Origin: Azolla caroliniana
Taxonomy: Eukaryota > Polypodiophyta
Direction: 5' to 3'
Assembly (NCBI GenBank): GCA_043228905.1
Contig: JBHGNT010000001.1
Coordinates: 25,668,001-25,732,000 of the forward strand
DNA: 64,000 nucleotides
The notes under the pieces are model-generated. The model saw nothing but the letters and a program-made list of their open reading frames with translations, was not told the DNA's origin and did no database searches. The position numbers and the translations under genes are program-made. Below are positions 1 to 10,858 of this stretch, one piece after another. How positions within the stretch are numbered: the stretch's first letter is position 1; every line of letters starts with the position of its first letter.

Positions 1-417
1 GTACTGACGCATTTCTTCAAAGCGTTCCTCAAACTCCCGGAGGAGTACCGACTCCACCCACTCCATGAAGCCCCGCTTCGAAAGTCGAAGCGCGTCATCC
101 AGCCCGTATTTCTCCAGGAGCCGTCATTCGAACTCCTCCCAGGTCCGGCTCTCCGCCCGGACCTCGAGCACCTCCGCATGGATGCCCGGCATCGCCACTC
201 GAGGGAATCCGGCAAGACGCCTCTCTTCCGGAATATCCCTCATCAACATCTCCACCCGGTAGGACGCCAAATAACTCGTGCTATCCTTTCCACTGAACCG
301 GCCGATCGTACCGACGATCGCCTCAATAGCCCTGTCAAGGGCGCCGGTGCCCTCGCGCGCGCTCACTATCCGGTCCACGGCCGAAGCCATGGCCTCTGCA
401 AGATCCAACCCCCTCAT
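1..417 (-). pseudogene. gag: Gag N-terminus of A-a, with nonsense codon
   Basis: This is the N-terminal Gag (capsid precursor) of family A. The ATG at 415-417 opens the conserved MRGLDLAEAMASA segment also seen at 15015 in the intact copy. The frame stays open to a stop at about 124-126, after which the same reading frame continues the family Gag to the window edge, so a point nonsense change broke it. A GTG at 442-444 lies in frame upstream but overlaps the PBS and is not a likely start. Confidence 0.8.
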
Positions 418-440
418 CTTCTGCTCCTCTGCCGCCTTGT

Positions 441-457
441 TCACGTCGGGCTCACCA
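441..457 (-). other. PBS of A-a (tRNA-Trp type)
   Basis: Read on the minus strand this is TGGTGAGCCCGACGTGA, one mismatch from the family consensus TGGTGAACCCGACGTGA. It lies four bases inside the LTR end. The consensus complements what I recall as the 3' end of plant tRNA-Trp. Confidence 0.75.
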
Positions 458-461
458 AAGA

Positions 462-1117
462 TGTCACGTTACTACGCGCGTGCGTGGAGAAATGAGGCGG
501 GACCATCGGGGTCTTGAACCAAAGAGAAGGTGATAGAAGGGGAAAGAGAAAGAGAGAGACGCTCGGTTACGTATGAGCAAAGAAACACAGGGACACGGCC
601 CTGTCAACGCAGAAGACACGAATGGACACAAAAACAGAGAGACATGAATGTTTGTATATTAATGAATGACAAATAAACAACAGAGCACGCGAGCGGTTAC
701 AACCGAACAGGCCGGCGAACAGATGTCGATGCCTGCTCGTCTGCGCACGAAAGGGGATAGGATGGAGGTGCTGCCGGAAGCACACGGGCGTTCCTCGAAG
801 CAGCGCGAGCCTCCCGAAAACTTGCAGAGAAGACCGATGGAGAACGAACAGGGGAGAAGCCTTCGGTTTCGGTCCCACCGCACTTCCTCCTCCTCAAAAT
901 AATAATATATCCCTTTCACGTTGCGTCTCCCTCTCTTTTATAGCTTGAAGAAGGGAGTCGTTTCCCTCATTAAATTCCTACCTACCGAATCTAACTACCT
1001 AGGATATACCTTTGTACCTAATTCTCTATTATATACATTAAAGGGCGTGCACGCGTGAAGAGCCGGTTCATGTGCGCTATGCACCGATTGCGCTAAGGGA
1101 CGGTTTTCTTCACGACA
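462..1117 (-). repeat. 5' LTR of A-a (656 bp)
   Basis: The LTR begins at 1117 with TGTCGTGAAGAAAACCGTCC (minus strand) and ends at 462 with the CA dinucleotide directly before the PBS spacer. The conserved family U5 block (GGTCCCGCCTC-type) lies near 490-520. The short frames in this stretch are shadows; no gene is present. Confidence 0.85.
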
Positions 1118-1842
1118 CCGTGACCGACCCGCAGATGTTCGTCATCGTGGAGATGGGCTCTACCTTTGCCAGACACGGTTTCCTACCGTAAGGCCCGCAC
1201 AGGTGTCCGACCACCAAGATCTCCGATTGTCCGAGGGCCGACTTTTCCCCGGAGAAGGTGAGCCTCACGCGCTCTAGTCTCTACAGCACCTTCTCGCAGT
1301 CATCGATGTGGGACGCCACGAATTTCTGACATCCGTCCGGCCCGATTGCCTCGTCCCTTTTCTGCACCGGGCATCCCTTGATCAGGATGTCGTCTAAGAA
1401 CGGCATGGTTATGTCCGGGATACAATCCTTGAGCACTTTGTTCATCGTGTTCACCATGTGAGCCACTGAGTTCGTCCCTCCTTGTGGCAGGGTACACATC
1501 CGCACTAAGCCGAGAGGAGTCCGCATCGTCGTAATGTCTCTGCTCTCCATGGCTTGTTGGAACTGATCGTACCCCGAGTACAGATCACCGACAAAATAGA
1601 TCGACCTTCCAGCGAAGGCCTCCGCGAACTCGTCTATGGTCGGTCCGATCCCTGCATTATGGATGGTCACCTTGTTGACCGGTTGTAGGTCCTGGATGAA
1701 GTGCAGCATGTCGTTCTTCTTCGGCACCGTAAACCACCGATTCTAATACGGGGCACTCGACGGTTCGAGGATGCCCATCTCCACCTTTTGCTTCAGAAGC
1801 TCCATCAACTTCGGGATGTGAGCTCTCGGCACCGGAATCGGT
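1118..1842 (-). pseudogene. pol: Reverse transcriptase fragment of A-b
   Basis: This is the RT core of family A. It carries the YSGYDQF segment, TTMRTPLGLVRMCTLPQGG and the catalytic FLDD within ITMPFLDDILIKG near 1390-1410. RNase H and integrase are absent because A-a interrupts the frame. The fragment is joined directly to protease sequence at about 1842 by an internal deletion. Changes such as MPKKNDM for VPKKNG confirm an old, non-functional copy. Confidence 0.85.
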
Positions 1843-3667
1843 GAAGTGCTGGTCGATCTCAACATCGCCGATTTTCACCCGTACGTTCGGGCAAGCCCCA
1901 TGTAGTTCTTCCGTGGTGCGCGTCGCTACCCGTATCTTCCAGCCATGCTTGGTGTTGATCAGCCATTTACCTTTCTTGTAGAAATCCATGGACATCAGGT
2001 TGATTTTGGATCCATGGTCCACCAACGCCACTACCGGTTCCAGAACGTTGCCGATCCGTACAGGGGTTTCCGTAGTCGCCCTGGCCCAATGCAGTTTCGT
2101 GTAGTGGCTTCCCGCCAGCTCATCTTCCAAGGTTACGTCTTCCAGGTGCGTGGTCCGCACTTCCACCGGCTTCTCCGGTTCCGGCTCCGTCGAGAGCCTC
2201 TTACGCTTCACCAAGTCTACGATAGAGTCGTGGAACTCCCTCTTGGCGATTCCCAGCACCTCCCGCAATGACAACTCCACTTTGCTGTCGAGGATACGTT
2301 CCTTCAGGACCTTTCGCAGGTTTGTGGTCCTTTCGATCTCGGTGCACAACCGAAACCCCGACTACTTCTTTCCGTCCGATGCGCCCGGGTTGCCGGCACC
2401 GGTCGGTTTCGGTCCGCACCGGGTCTCATATCTCGGGGGGCCGACCACTCCGGCCTTTCCTGCCCGTTTGTCCTCTACCAGAACCTCGTAGTTCTGGCAA
2501 GTGGCTTCTACGAAGCCCGTTTTATCTTCCACCGGATCGTCCCAACCGGTGACCTCCTGAACCAGCTGTTCCGCGCAGTCCGCCTCGTCCTTCCTCAGCC
2601 GAACTCCGGAGAGGCCTTCTAGCACTAGCGGCCAGAATCCGGAGTCCTTCACCTTCCGGGTCTCATCACCCCCGACCCGAATTCCCGCCGACACTGAGTA
2701 GTTAACGGCTTCTACATGCCGTGTCGTGGCCTCATCCATCAACCTCTTCATTCCGCCGCTCCCCGTATTCAGTTCTAGGGCTCTCCAGGTCTCGCTCGCG
2801 TGCACCTGCCCGTTACAGAGGTACACCACGTTCGTCCTGAGCGCGTCGGCGAAATCCGCGTAGTCCTTCTGAATGTGACCGATCGCATCACACCACATGC
2901 ACCGCTGCCCAGCCGGCGTCCTCCGGTCATGAGGTTGTTCACTGCTGTCTCTTCGGGCCTGTGCGATCTGCAGGTTGCGCACCATCTGTGTTAGCTCCTC
3001 TAGAGGTGCTCCTCCGGATGGGCCTTTGACCACGTCATTCGATGCCGACCCCGACTCCGGCAAGATTCGAGTCTCTTCCTTCCTCCTAGCTCCTCGAGCC
3101 TCCTCCCCGGGACCGGCCCCGACCCTGACGTGCTTCCGTCGCTCCAATCGCGCCGTTTGTCGAAACTGTTGCAGACCCGTTTTACCAGGGCCCAGTCCGT
3201 CATTAGCCCTTCATCCGTTTCCAATAGGGGCCCCACCTTTTCCCTGTCGAGCGCATCCACCGACTTGACAAACAATAGTACTCAACTTGTTTCGAGCACC
3301 GTCCGGTCCAGCATCGACAGCCGCGCGAACCGTTTTTCGAACTCCTGGAGGAGCACAGACGTGTTCATCCCTTTTCCGGGGCTTTCCACCCATACCATGA
3401 AGTCCCGCCTCGACAGCCGGAGCGAGTTGTCAAACCCGTACTTCTCGAGGAGCTGCAGCTCGAACTCCTCCCAAGTCTGGCATCCGGCCAACACCTCGAG
3501 CACCTCCGCATGGATGCCCGGCGTCACCACCCGAGGGAATCCGGACAGCCTCCTGTCCACCGGGATATCCCTAATGATCGATTCAATGGCTCTGTCGAGG
3601 GTTCCCGTTCGCTCACCAGCCGGTCGACGACCACCGCCATTGCCTCTGCTAGCTCCGATCCCCTCAT
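1843..3667 (-). pseudogene. gag-pr: Gag-protease region of A-b, multiply broken
   Basis: The frame starts at the ATG at 3665-3667 and covers capsid, the zinc knuckle and the first half of the protease. Several frameshifts and stops (for example near 3560, 3280 and 2360) break it. The knuckle reads CMWCDAIGHIQKDY near 2870-2910, so its last cysteine is replaced by tyrosine. The protease keeps the family Asp-His-Gly triad (VDHGSKINLM, near 2010-2030). Sequence then jumps from the ...VEIDQHF segment to the RT N-terminus. Confidence 0.85.
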
Positions 3668-3711
3668 CTTTCGACTCCTTATCCGCCCTTCCACGTCGGG
3701 TTCACCAAAGA

Positions 3712-3773
3712 TGTCGGGTTGTCACGCGCGTACGTGTAGAAAGGGGCGGGACCACGTGGGTCTTGGAGTGAGG

Positions 3774-3821
<48 letters not shown>

Positions 3822-4358
3822 GAAGAGAGAGATTCACCGACACGTAGGAGCGAGAAAGAGAGATATAGAACGTAACACTTAATTATAATGACAGAGATTA
3901 CAAACACTGACAGTTACAACCGGCAGAGCGGCGACGGACCCGACACGGGGACCCTACTCACGCACACCGACGATAGACACACGACTCAAAGAAACCAAAA
4001 GGGAAAGGGAGCGACTCTGCTGGAAGCTCACGAGTTGTCCACGAAGCAAAGGTAGCGACCTCCCGACACCCGCAGAGAGCGACGATTCGCGTCCAAGAGA
4101 GAGAGCTCCCTCTTCCGTTCTGCAACAACGCTTCCCTTCCTCCTCGCGCGCGATGCCCGTTTTCCCTTGTCCTCCTCCCTTTATTCTCTGTCCCTCTGAC
4201 TGGGATACGCACAATCCCCCCCCCCAATAAATGCGTGCGGCTTAGTATTTAGATCCACCAGTTCGTGTGCAAAATATCAAGTCACGCGTCCATCCGTGTA
4301 AGGGCCGGTTTACGCGCTTTCTCTCTGATTCCACCTATGGCCGGTTTTCTTCATGACA
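3712..4358 (-). repeat. 5' LTR of A-b (647 bp) with GA microsatellite
   Basis: The minus-strand LTR runs from TGTCATGAAGAAAACCGG at 4358 to CA at 3712. A (GA)n tract of about 44 bp (3776-3820) lies in the 3' part, where other A LTRs have a shorter purine run. A PBS with the tRNA-Trp consensus follows at about 3692-3708. No gene is seen in this stretch. Confidence 0.85.
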
Positions 4359-5440
4359 CCGAGTATAAGTCACCATATGCGCTACCGAATTCGTCCCGCC
4401 TGTTGGTAGGGTACACATCCGTACTAGGCCGAGAGGAGTTCGCATCGTCGTGATACCCCTACTCTCCACGACTAGCTGGAACTGGTCGTACCCCGAGTAT
4501 AAGTCACCGATCGAATAGATCGACCTTCCAGGGAAGGCCTCCGCGAACTCGTCTATGGTCGGTCCGATTCCTGCATTACGGATGGTCACCCTGTTGACCG
4601 CTTGCAAGTTCTGAATGAAGCGCAGCGTGCCATTCTTCTTTAGCACCGTAAACCACCAACTCGAATATGGGGCACTCGACGGTTCGAGGATGCCCATCTC
4701 CACCTTTTGCTTCAGAAGCTCCATCAACTTCGGGATGTGAGCTCTCGGCACCGGAATCGGTTTGAGATTCCACGGTACATGCGGTACCGTGAAGATCACC
4801 ATCGGTTCGACGATCGTCGGGTCCACGCACCCGATCTCCTCTGGCAAGAACGCGAAGGCTTTCCCATGCCTTTCGAGCTTTCTCCGAAACCTGTCCTCCT
4901 CCGCCGGCAATAGAAAGCCACCCCCACTGACCTTGAGCTCCTATAGCGTTATGTCGGTGAACCGGCGCCCTATGCTAGCCGGATTCCGTAAACTTGGGTC
5001 CGATGCGACCCTTTTTATCCGCTTCTCGCTGTCGTCCGGCAAGGGTGCCGCGACTGGCCTCACCTTCCGGTCCACAGTCTTGACCTTTGTATCCACGCGG
5101 GCCGTTCGATCCGACCCGATCCTTTCCCCGAAGTCCGCGATGACTTCGTACATTCCCATCGAACTAACCAGAATGGTCCAGTCTTCTCTAAGGACTTCAC
5201 CGATCACCTTTTGCAAGTCGCCCAAGGTGTCATCAAAAGAGACCGCCTCCACGGCGTCGCTGATTTCTTCGTCGGGGGAGAGGACTCCGCATCCCCTGAG
5301 CCGCTCCTCCGCTCGCTTCCTCTCCCGGCCGTTGACACCGGCGATAGTACAACCTCCGTTTTCGGAGAATCAAAACTTCCTACCTATTGTACATGTGTGG
5401 GGTTCTTCCAGTACGTCCGGACTTCCGTGGCCCCACGCCT
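4359..5440 (-). pseudogene. pol: Pol N-terminus and RT fragment of A-c
   Basis: This holds the pre-RT region and the RT through TTMRTPLGLVRMCTLP and NSVAHMV, ending just before the catalytic FLDD segment. At least one frame break separates the pre-RT part (4941-5252) from RT (to 4910). The last 15 bases before A-b (4359-4373) repeat a stretch found at 4494-4509 of the same RT, so the junction carries a short templated duplication. Confidence 0.8.
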
Positions 5441-5459
5441 TCTGGTACTTCCGGACTTC

Positions 5460-7357
5460 CCCTCGGTGAGGGTCTCGCGATTTCTCTCATGGTTCGGACG
5501 TACGGTTATGAATTGGACGGAATGCCGACCGTCTTGGCTCCTAACGCGCGCGTACACCGAACCGTTGTCCAACAGCTTTGTCTCCATGCGTGCTGGCGTG
5601 ATGTACAGTTCGCCGAGAATCACCAGGTGTGAGGATGTTTCCTGCACGAAGAAATGTTTATCTATCTCGACGTCACAGATCTTTATGCGTACATTCGGGC
5701 ACGCACCTTGCAGCTCCTCCGTAGCACGCGTCGCCGCGTGTATCTTCCACCCATGCTTGGTGTTGATCGGCCATTTACCCTTCTTGTAGAAATCCATGGA
5801 CATCAAGTTGATTTCGGATCCATGGTCTACGAAGGACATCACCAATTCCGGAACGTCGCCGATCCGCACAGGGGTTTCCGTAATTGCCCAGGCCCAATGC
5901 GGCTTCGCGTAGTGGCTTTCCGCCAACTCGTCTTCTAGGGTAGTGTCTTCTAAGTGCGTAGTCCGCACCTCCACCGGCTCCGCCAAAAGCCTCTTCCGTT
6001 TCACCGAGTCTACGATGGAGTCATGGAACTCCCTCTTGGCGAATCCCAGCACCTCCCGCAACGACAGCTCCACTTTACTATCGAGGATCTGCTCCTCAAG
6101 GACCTTCCGTAGGTCCGTTGCTCTCTCAATTTCTGTGCTCAACCGAAACCCCGCCTGCTTCTTCCCATCCGGCGCGCCTGGGTTGCCGGCACCGGTCGGT
6201 TTCGGTCTGAACCGGGTCTTGTACCTCTACGGGGGACCGACCCCTCCGGCCTTTCCTACCCGTTTGTCTTCCACCAGAACCTCGTAGTTCTGGCAAGTGG
6301 CTTCTACGAAGCCCATTTTCTCTTCGACCGGATCTTCCCATCCGGTAACCTCCTGGACCCGCTGTTCCGCACGGTCCGCCTCTTCCTTCTTCAGCCGAAC
6401 TCCGGAGAGGCCTTCTAGCACTGAGTAGTTAACAGCTTCTACATGTCGTGCCGCGGCCTCATCCATCAACCTCTTCATTCCGCCGCTCCCCGTATTTAGT
6501 TCTAGGGCTCTCCGGGTCTCGCTCGCGTGCACCTGCCCGTTCTAGAGGTACACCACGTTGGTCCTGAGTGGGTCGGCGAAATCCGTGCAATCCTTCCGAA
6601 TGTGACCGATCGCGTCACACCACATGCACCGCTGCCCAGCCGGCAGTCTCCGGTCGAGAGGTTGTTCGCCGATGTCTCTCCGGGCCTCTGCGATCTGCAG
6701 GTTGCGCACCATCTGTGTCAACTCCTCCAGAGCGGCTCCTCCGGATGGGCCTTTGACCATGTCGTTCTATGCCGACCCCGACTCCAGCCAAATTCGGGTC
6801 TCTTCCTTCCTTTCAGCTGGCACCAATACCGGCTCCTCGAGCCTCCTCGTCGGAACCGGTCCTGACTCTGACGAGCTTTCGTCGCTCCACTCGCGCCGTT
6901 TGTCGAAACGGTTGCAGACGCATTTTACCATGGCCCAGTCTGTCGTGAGCCTCTCGTCCGTCTCCAATTGGGGACCCACCTTTTCCCTGTCGAGCGCGTC
7001 CACCGACTTGACAAACAATAGTACTCGACTCGTTTCGAGCATGGTCCGGTCCAGCGTCGACAGCCGCGCGAATCGTTTTTCGAACTCCTGGAGGAGCGCC
7101 GACGTGTTCCTCCCTTTTCCGGGGCTTTCCACCCACGCCATGAAGTCCCGCCTCGACAGCCGAAGCGAGTCATCAAACTCGTACTTCTTAAGGAGCTGCA
7201 ACTCAAAATCCTCCCAAGTCTGGCATCCGGCCAGCACCTCGAGCACCTCCGCGTGGACGCTCGGCGTCACCACCTGAGGGAATCTAGACAACCGCTTGTC
7301 CATCGAGATATCCCTCATGATCATTTCGGCCCGGTAAGCCTCCAAATAACTGGTGGG
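5460..7357 (-). pseudogene. gag-pr: Gag-protease region of A-c (main part)
   Basis: Family-A capsid, zinc knuckle and protease are in order, with several frameshifts (about 6760, 6535, 6225, 6140). The knuckle CMWCDAIGHIRKDC is intact near 6590-6630. The protease has VDHGSEINLM near 5800-5830. A piece of about 120 bp is missing near 6420, between the LEGLSGVRL and ATRHVEAVNYS segments, where A-b keeps a longer version. The first 47 codons lie beyond C-1 at 10675-10814. Confidence 0.85.
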
Positions 7358-7782
7358 TGTCAGGAACAGTACTAAGACAGAGAAGGAATTAGTACTAAAA
7401 GAAGTATTAGTACTAAGAGAGGTGAAGAACTCTCGAGAGAAGGAAAGAGTGAGTGAGAGGGAGGGAGAGAGAGATCGAGAGAGAGATGATAAGAAAAGAT
7501 ATATATTATGTGAAGAGAATGTACAGTAGTAACTAGGAGGCTTAAGACTGGCATTGAACCGATTTGGTTCGAAATAATGCCTCGTGCCTCCTTTTATAGT
7601 GTTCTAAGGAATACTCCTGAAGTTTCTAGAATGTTCTAGAGAAATCTAGAATATACATCAATTTTCTATAATAAAACATAAATGAAAATAATATTTTTTG
7701 TATTACAATGTATAGTCTAATGGTCAAGAGCTCGACCTATGTAGCATAAGGTCATGGGTTCGAGTCTTGCCATATCATGACA
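7358..7782 (-). repeat. 3' LTR of C-1 (425 bp)
   Basis: On the minus strand it reads TGTCATGATATGGCAAGACT to CCTGACA. A TATA box lies at 7591-7598 (TATAAAAG on the minus strand). A purine tract just upstream (minus strand, 7783-7796, AAAGAGGGATAG) is the PPT. The terminal 75 bp carries a tRNA-like segment on the opposite strand. Identity with the other LTR is roughly 97 % by eye. Confidence 0.9.
7706..7777 (+). other. tRNA-like segment, antisense in family-C LTR
   Basis: On the plus strand a perfect A-box (TAGTCTAATGG, 7713-7723) is followed after 33 bases by a near-perfect B-box (GGTTCGAGTCT, 7757-7767). A GACCT/AGGTC stem stands at the anticodon-arm position. The loop is too long for a normal tRNA and no acceptor stem is clear, so this is tRNA-like rather than a tRNA gene. 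The same segment recurs in every C LTR in the window. Confidence 0.6.
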
Positions 7783-9721
7783 CTATCCCTCTTTAAAACG
7801 ACGAGTGTAACGAGCATTGGTGACATTCTCTATCGGTTCCCAAGTACGCTCGCTAGGACTATATCCTAGCCAATCGACTAGATAGTAGAGCTTGTTGCGA
7901 ACAATCTTGGAATCAAGGATGGCGGCAACCTCGTACTCAGGTCCATCTTCAAGCTCGATCAGGGGTGGAGGCTGTGTAATACGTTCTGGGATGGTGCTCT
8001 CTTGATAGGGTTCAAGGAGAGAACTATGAAACACCGGATGTATCCGAAGTTGTGGAGGTAGATCGAGACGAAAAGCGACATCATTAATCTTTCCTATGAT
8101 ACGAAAAGGACCTAATCGCCGATAATCCAACTTCTCGCATGGGCGAGTAGTCTTGATGTGTCGTCGGAGTAGCCATACCCGATCTCCAATGTTAAAACTG
8201 GGTGGGAGTCGATGACGATCCGCATAAACCTTGTGTGTTTGCTGAGCTTGTTGGAGATGAGTAGATAAATCCGCTTGTATCTTGCGTAACTGCTCCAAAC
8301 GATCCTCCGCGCAAGGATTTGTGGACACCTCTGGGGTTTCAAGTACACACCACCGGGGGTGACATCCCGTATAAGCCTGAAATGGCATAACTTTAGTCGA
8401 TGCGTGGATAGAGTTATTATAGGCAAATTCGGCGAAGTGGAGAATATCTGCCCAGTCATCCTGATGATAGCTGAGAAAGCACCGCAGGTACTGCTCCAGC
8501 GTTTGATTTGTTCATTCGGCTTGGCCATCGGTTTGTGGGTGGTAGCCGGAGGAGAGGTTACAAGTGACCTTGAGCATTTTAAAAAGGTGCTTCCAGAATT
8601 TTGACACGAACTGGGGTCCACAGTCGCTGACGATACTATCTGGAAGTCCATGATGCCGACATACTTCACGCATGACAATTTCGGCGGTGTCTTCACTGGA
8701 GATTTCCTTAGTACATGGCAAAAAATGAGCCATCTTCGTATATCGATCTACCACTGTTAGAATCGCATTGAACCCCTTAGAGGTTGGAAGATCTATGATG
8801 AAGTCTAGAGCAATGGATTGCCACGGCTTGCTTGGAATTGGTAATGGTTCTAATAAACCATATGGATGATGCCTTGGCATTTTCGCTCTGCAGCATGTGT
8901 CACAAGTCCGAACAAAATCTTCGACAAATTGTCTCATACGGGGCCACCAGAATGATCGTTGTACTAAATCTAATGTTTTAGTACTACCAAAATGCCCAGC
9001 TGTATATGTGTCATGACAGTTCTGTACTACTTGAAGGCGGGAAGAACCATTAGGAACATACAAAAGTTCTTTAAAGAAGAGTAATCCATCATGGTATTTG
9101 AATTGCCGATAGTCTGTACCTGGTGGTTGCGGCTGTGAACACGACGCTCGAGAGGGATCAATTTGTGCTAGTATAGCTTGGGCGAAAGCATCTGTCTTCA
9201 GGTCCGCACGTATGATATTGATAACGTGGGAATCCATGGGCATGCCAAAGACCTGTATTGCTTGCAGTCGTGCCGGTCCCAAGATTTCTTGCTTTTGGTT
9301 ATCGAAAGCTGTCTCGCCGGGACGCGGTGCTAGGTACGAACGCCGTGATAATGCATTTGCTTTCCCTTGATGTTTCCCAGGTCGATATGTAATCTTGAAG
9401 TCGAAACGTGTGAGAAAATGGGCCCACCGAGCTTGACGTCGATTTAACACACGAGCGTCTTGAAAATAGGCGAGGTTTTTGTGGTCACTGAATACAGTGA
9501 CTTGATGAGAAGATCCCTCTAGAAAATGCCTCCATTGCATAAAAGAGTCCACTATAGCCAATAGCTCTTTATCATGAATTTCGTAGTTGATTTCGGCGGC
9601 GTCAAACTTTCGTGAGTGAAAAGCCACAAGATGTAGCTTTTCATCATTACCTCGTTGTGATAGAATCTTCCTCTTCGCAATATCAGTAAACCCCTCCAGC
9701 ACCACTAAAGAGGATTCCACC
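7783..9721 (-). pseudogene. pol: RNase H-integrase-chromodomain part of C-1 Pol
   Basis: From the 5' side it contains RNase H ([20 protein letters not shown], then [10 protein letters not shown]), the integrase H2C2 finger, the integrase core (SIALDFIIDLP, SDCGPQFVSKFW and the Asp-Glu partner near GQAE), then HPVFHSSLLEPY and a C-terminal chromodomain (YEVAAILDSK, YYLVDWLGY, TWEPIENV). A single TGA at about 8509-8511, where the sister copy C-2 has CGA, cuts the frame just after GQAE. The first 13 codons at 9700-9721 do not match the family and belong to the inversion junction. Confidence 0.85.
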
Positions 9722-10254
9722 GTTCAACTTCCAGAGAAGTATCATCAGTATGCCGATGTGTTTGATAAAGTACAAGCCAGTACACTTCCTCACCATCGAC
9801 CATATGATTGCCCCATCGATTTACAACCGGGGAAAGAGCCACCTTGGGGACCGATCTACAATTTGTCACCAACCGAACTGGAAGTCCTTCGAGCCTATAT
9901 AGAGGAGAATTTGGAGAATGGTTTCATACGACATTCGAAATCTCCAGCTGGCGCACCCATTTTCTTCGTCAAGAAAAAGGATGGCTCACTTTAGCTCGTT
10001 GTAGATTACCGTGGCTTGAATAAGGTTACAATCCGAAATAGGTATGCACTCCCCCTTATCTCAAGTCTTTTAGAACGGATCAATGGTGCCAGGTTCTTCA
10101 CGAAGATCGACTTACGAGGAGCCTATAACCTCGTACGGATCCGACCAGGAGATGAATGGAAGACCGCGTTCCGCACCAGATATGGGCACTTCGAGTATAC
10201 GGTCATGCCGTTCAGCTTCACTAATGCGCCAGCAATCTTCCAGCACATGGCAAA
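9722..10254 (+). pseudogene. pol: RT fragment of C-1, inverted
   Basis: Plus-strand translation gives the start of a family-[74 protein letters not shown] and [18 protein letters not shown]. It has one in-frame TAG after DGSL. It stops before the YLDD box, exactly at the LTR at 10255. It is opposite in orientation to the rest of C-1 Pol, so it arose by inversion or by template switching during reverse transcription. Confidence 0.9.
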
Positions 10255-10674
10255 TGCAGGAACAGTACTAAGACAGAGAAGGAATTAGTACTAAAAGAAG
10301 TATTAGTACTAAGAGAGGTGAAGAACTCTTGAGAGAAGGAAAGAGTGAGTGAGAGGGAGGGAGAGAGAGATCGAGAGAGAGATGATAAGAAAAGATATTA
10401 TGTAAAGAGAATGTACAGTAGTAGCTAGGAGGCTTAAGACTGGCGTTGAACCGATTTGGTTCGAAATAATGCCTCGTGCCTCCTTTTATAGTGTTCTAAG
10501 GAATACTCCTGAAGTTTCTAGAATGTTCCAGAGAAATCTGGAATATACATCAATTTTCTATAATAAAACATAAATGAAAATAATATTCTACATATTACTA
10601 TGTATAGTCTAATGGTCAAGAGCTCGACCCATGTAGCATAAGGTCATGGTTTCGAGTCTTGCCATATCATGATA
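10255..10674 (-). repeat. 5' LTR of C-1 (about 420 bp)
   Basis: This is the partner of 7358-7782. The outer tip is TGTCA with one change (plus strand ends CATGATA) and the inner tip lacks one base. The tRNA-like segment recurs at about 10596-10666, here with a damaged B-box (GTTTCGAG). No PBS follows because the inverted RT piece is attached directly. Confidence 0.85.
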
Positions 10675-10814
10675 GTGGGATTCTTCCCATCGAATCGGCC
10701 TATGCTGTCGACGATCGATTCAATGGCTTTGTCGAGGGTACCCGTCCCCTTGCGAGCGCTCACCAGTCGGTCGATGGCTACCGCCATTGCCTCTTCTAGC
10801 TCCAATCCCCTCAT
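10675..10814 (-). pseudogene. gag: Gag start of A-c beyond C-1
   Basis: The ATG at 10812-10814 opens MRGLELEEAMAVAIDRL and the frame runs to the GRFDGKNPT segment at the C-1 insertion point, then resumes at 7352. This is the counterpart of 15015 onward in the intact copy A-e. Confidence 0.85.
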
Positions 10815-10858
10815 CTTCTGACTCCTTTGCCGCCTGTTCACGTCGGGTTCACCAATTA

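Larger units (their letters stand above)
1..1117 (-). mobile_element. Family-A Ty3/gypsy element A-a, 5' end only
   Basis: This is a minus-strand LTR retrotransposon whose 5' LTR, PBS and Gag start are visible; the rest lies beyond the left window edge. The LTR begins at 1117 with the family-A tip and the next base onward is pol sequence of another family-A copy (A-b). A-a therefore appears inserted in A-b pol. The four bases at the junction are CCGT (1118-1121); the matching duplication would be outside the window, so the insertion is inferred from one side only. Confidence 0.8.
1118..4358 (-). mobile_element. Family-A element A-b, internally deleted
   Basis: This minus-strand family-A copy has a 5' LTR (3712-4358), PBS (about 3692-3708), gag, protease and part of RT. 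About 0.9 kb between mid-protease and the RT N-terminus is missing, and the RT is cut at 1118 by A-a. The 5' LTR abuts RT sequence of A-c at 4359, so A-b seems to have inserted there. The flanking tetramer is CCGA (4359-4362). Confidence 0.8.
7358..10674 (-). mobile_element. Family-C chromovirus C-1, rearranged
   Basis: The element lies on the minus strand between LTRs 10255-10674 (5') and 7358-7782 (3'). It is flanked by perfect 5-bp duplications GTGGG (7353-7357 and 10675-10679), and the host A-c Gag frame resumes across it. It lacks gag, protease, PBS and half of RT; the remaining RT piece (9722-10254) is inverted relative to RNase H, integrase and chromodomain (7783-9721). Such a copy cannot be autonomous. 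Confidence 0.9.

Noticed and set aside
3130-3771. Long plus-strand frames opposite A-b gag (up to 213 codons)
   Set aside because: They are antisense shadows of GC-rich gag; the same pattern occurs opposite every family-A gag and pol copy, and minus-strand homology is clear.
7706-7777. A tRNA gene
   Set aside because: A- and B-boxes are present but no seven-base acceptor stem and a ten-base anticodon loop; it also recurs in every family-C LTR, so it is annotated as tRNA-like only.
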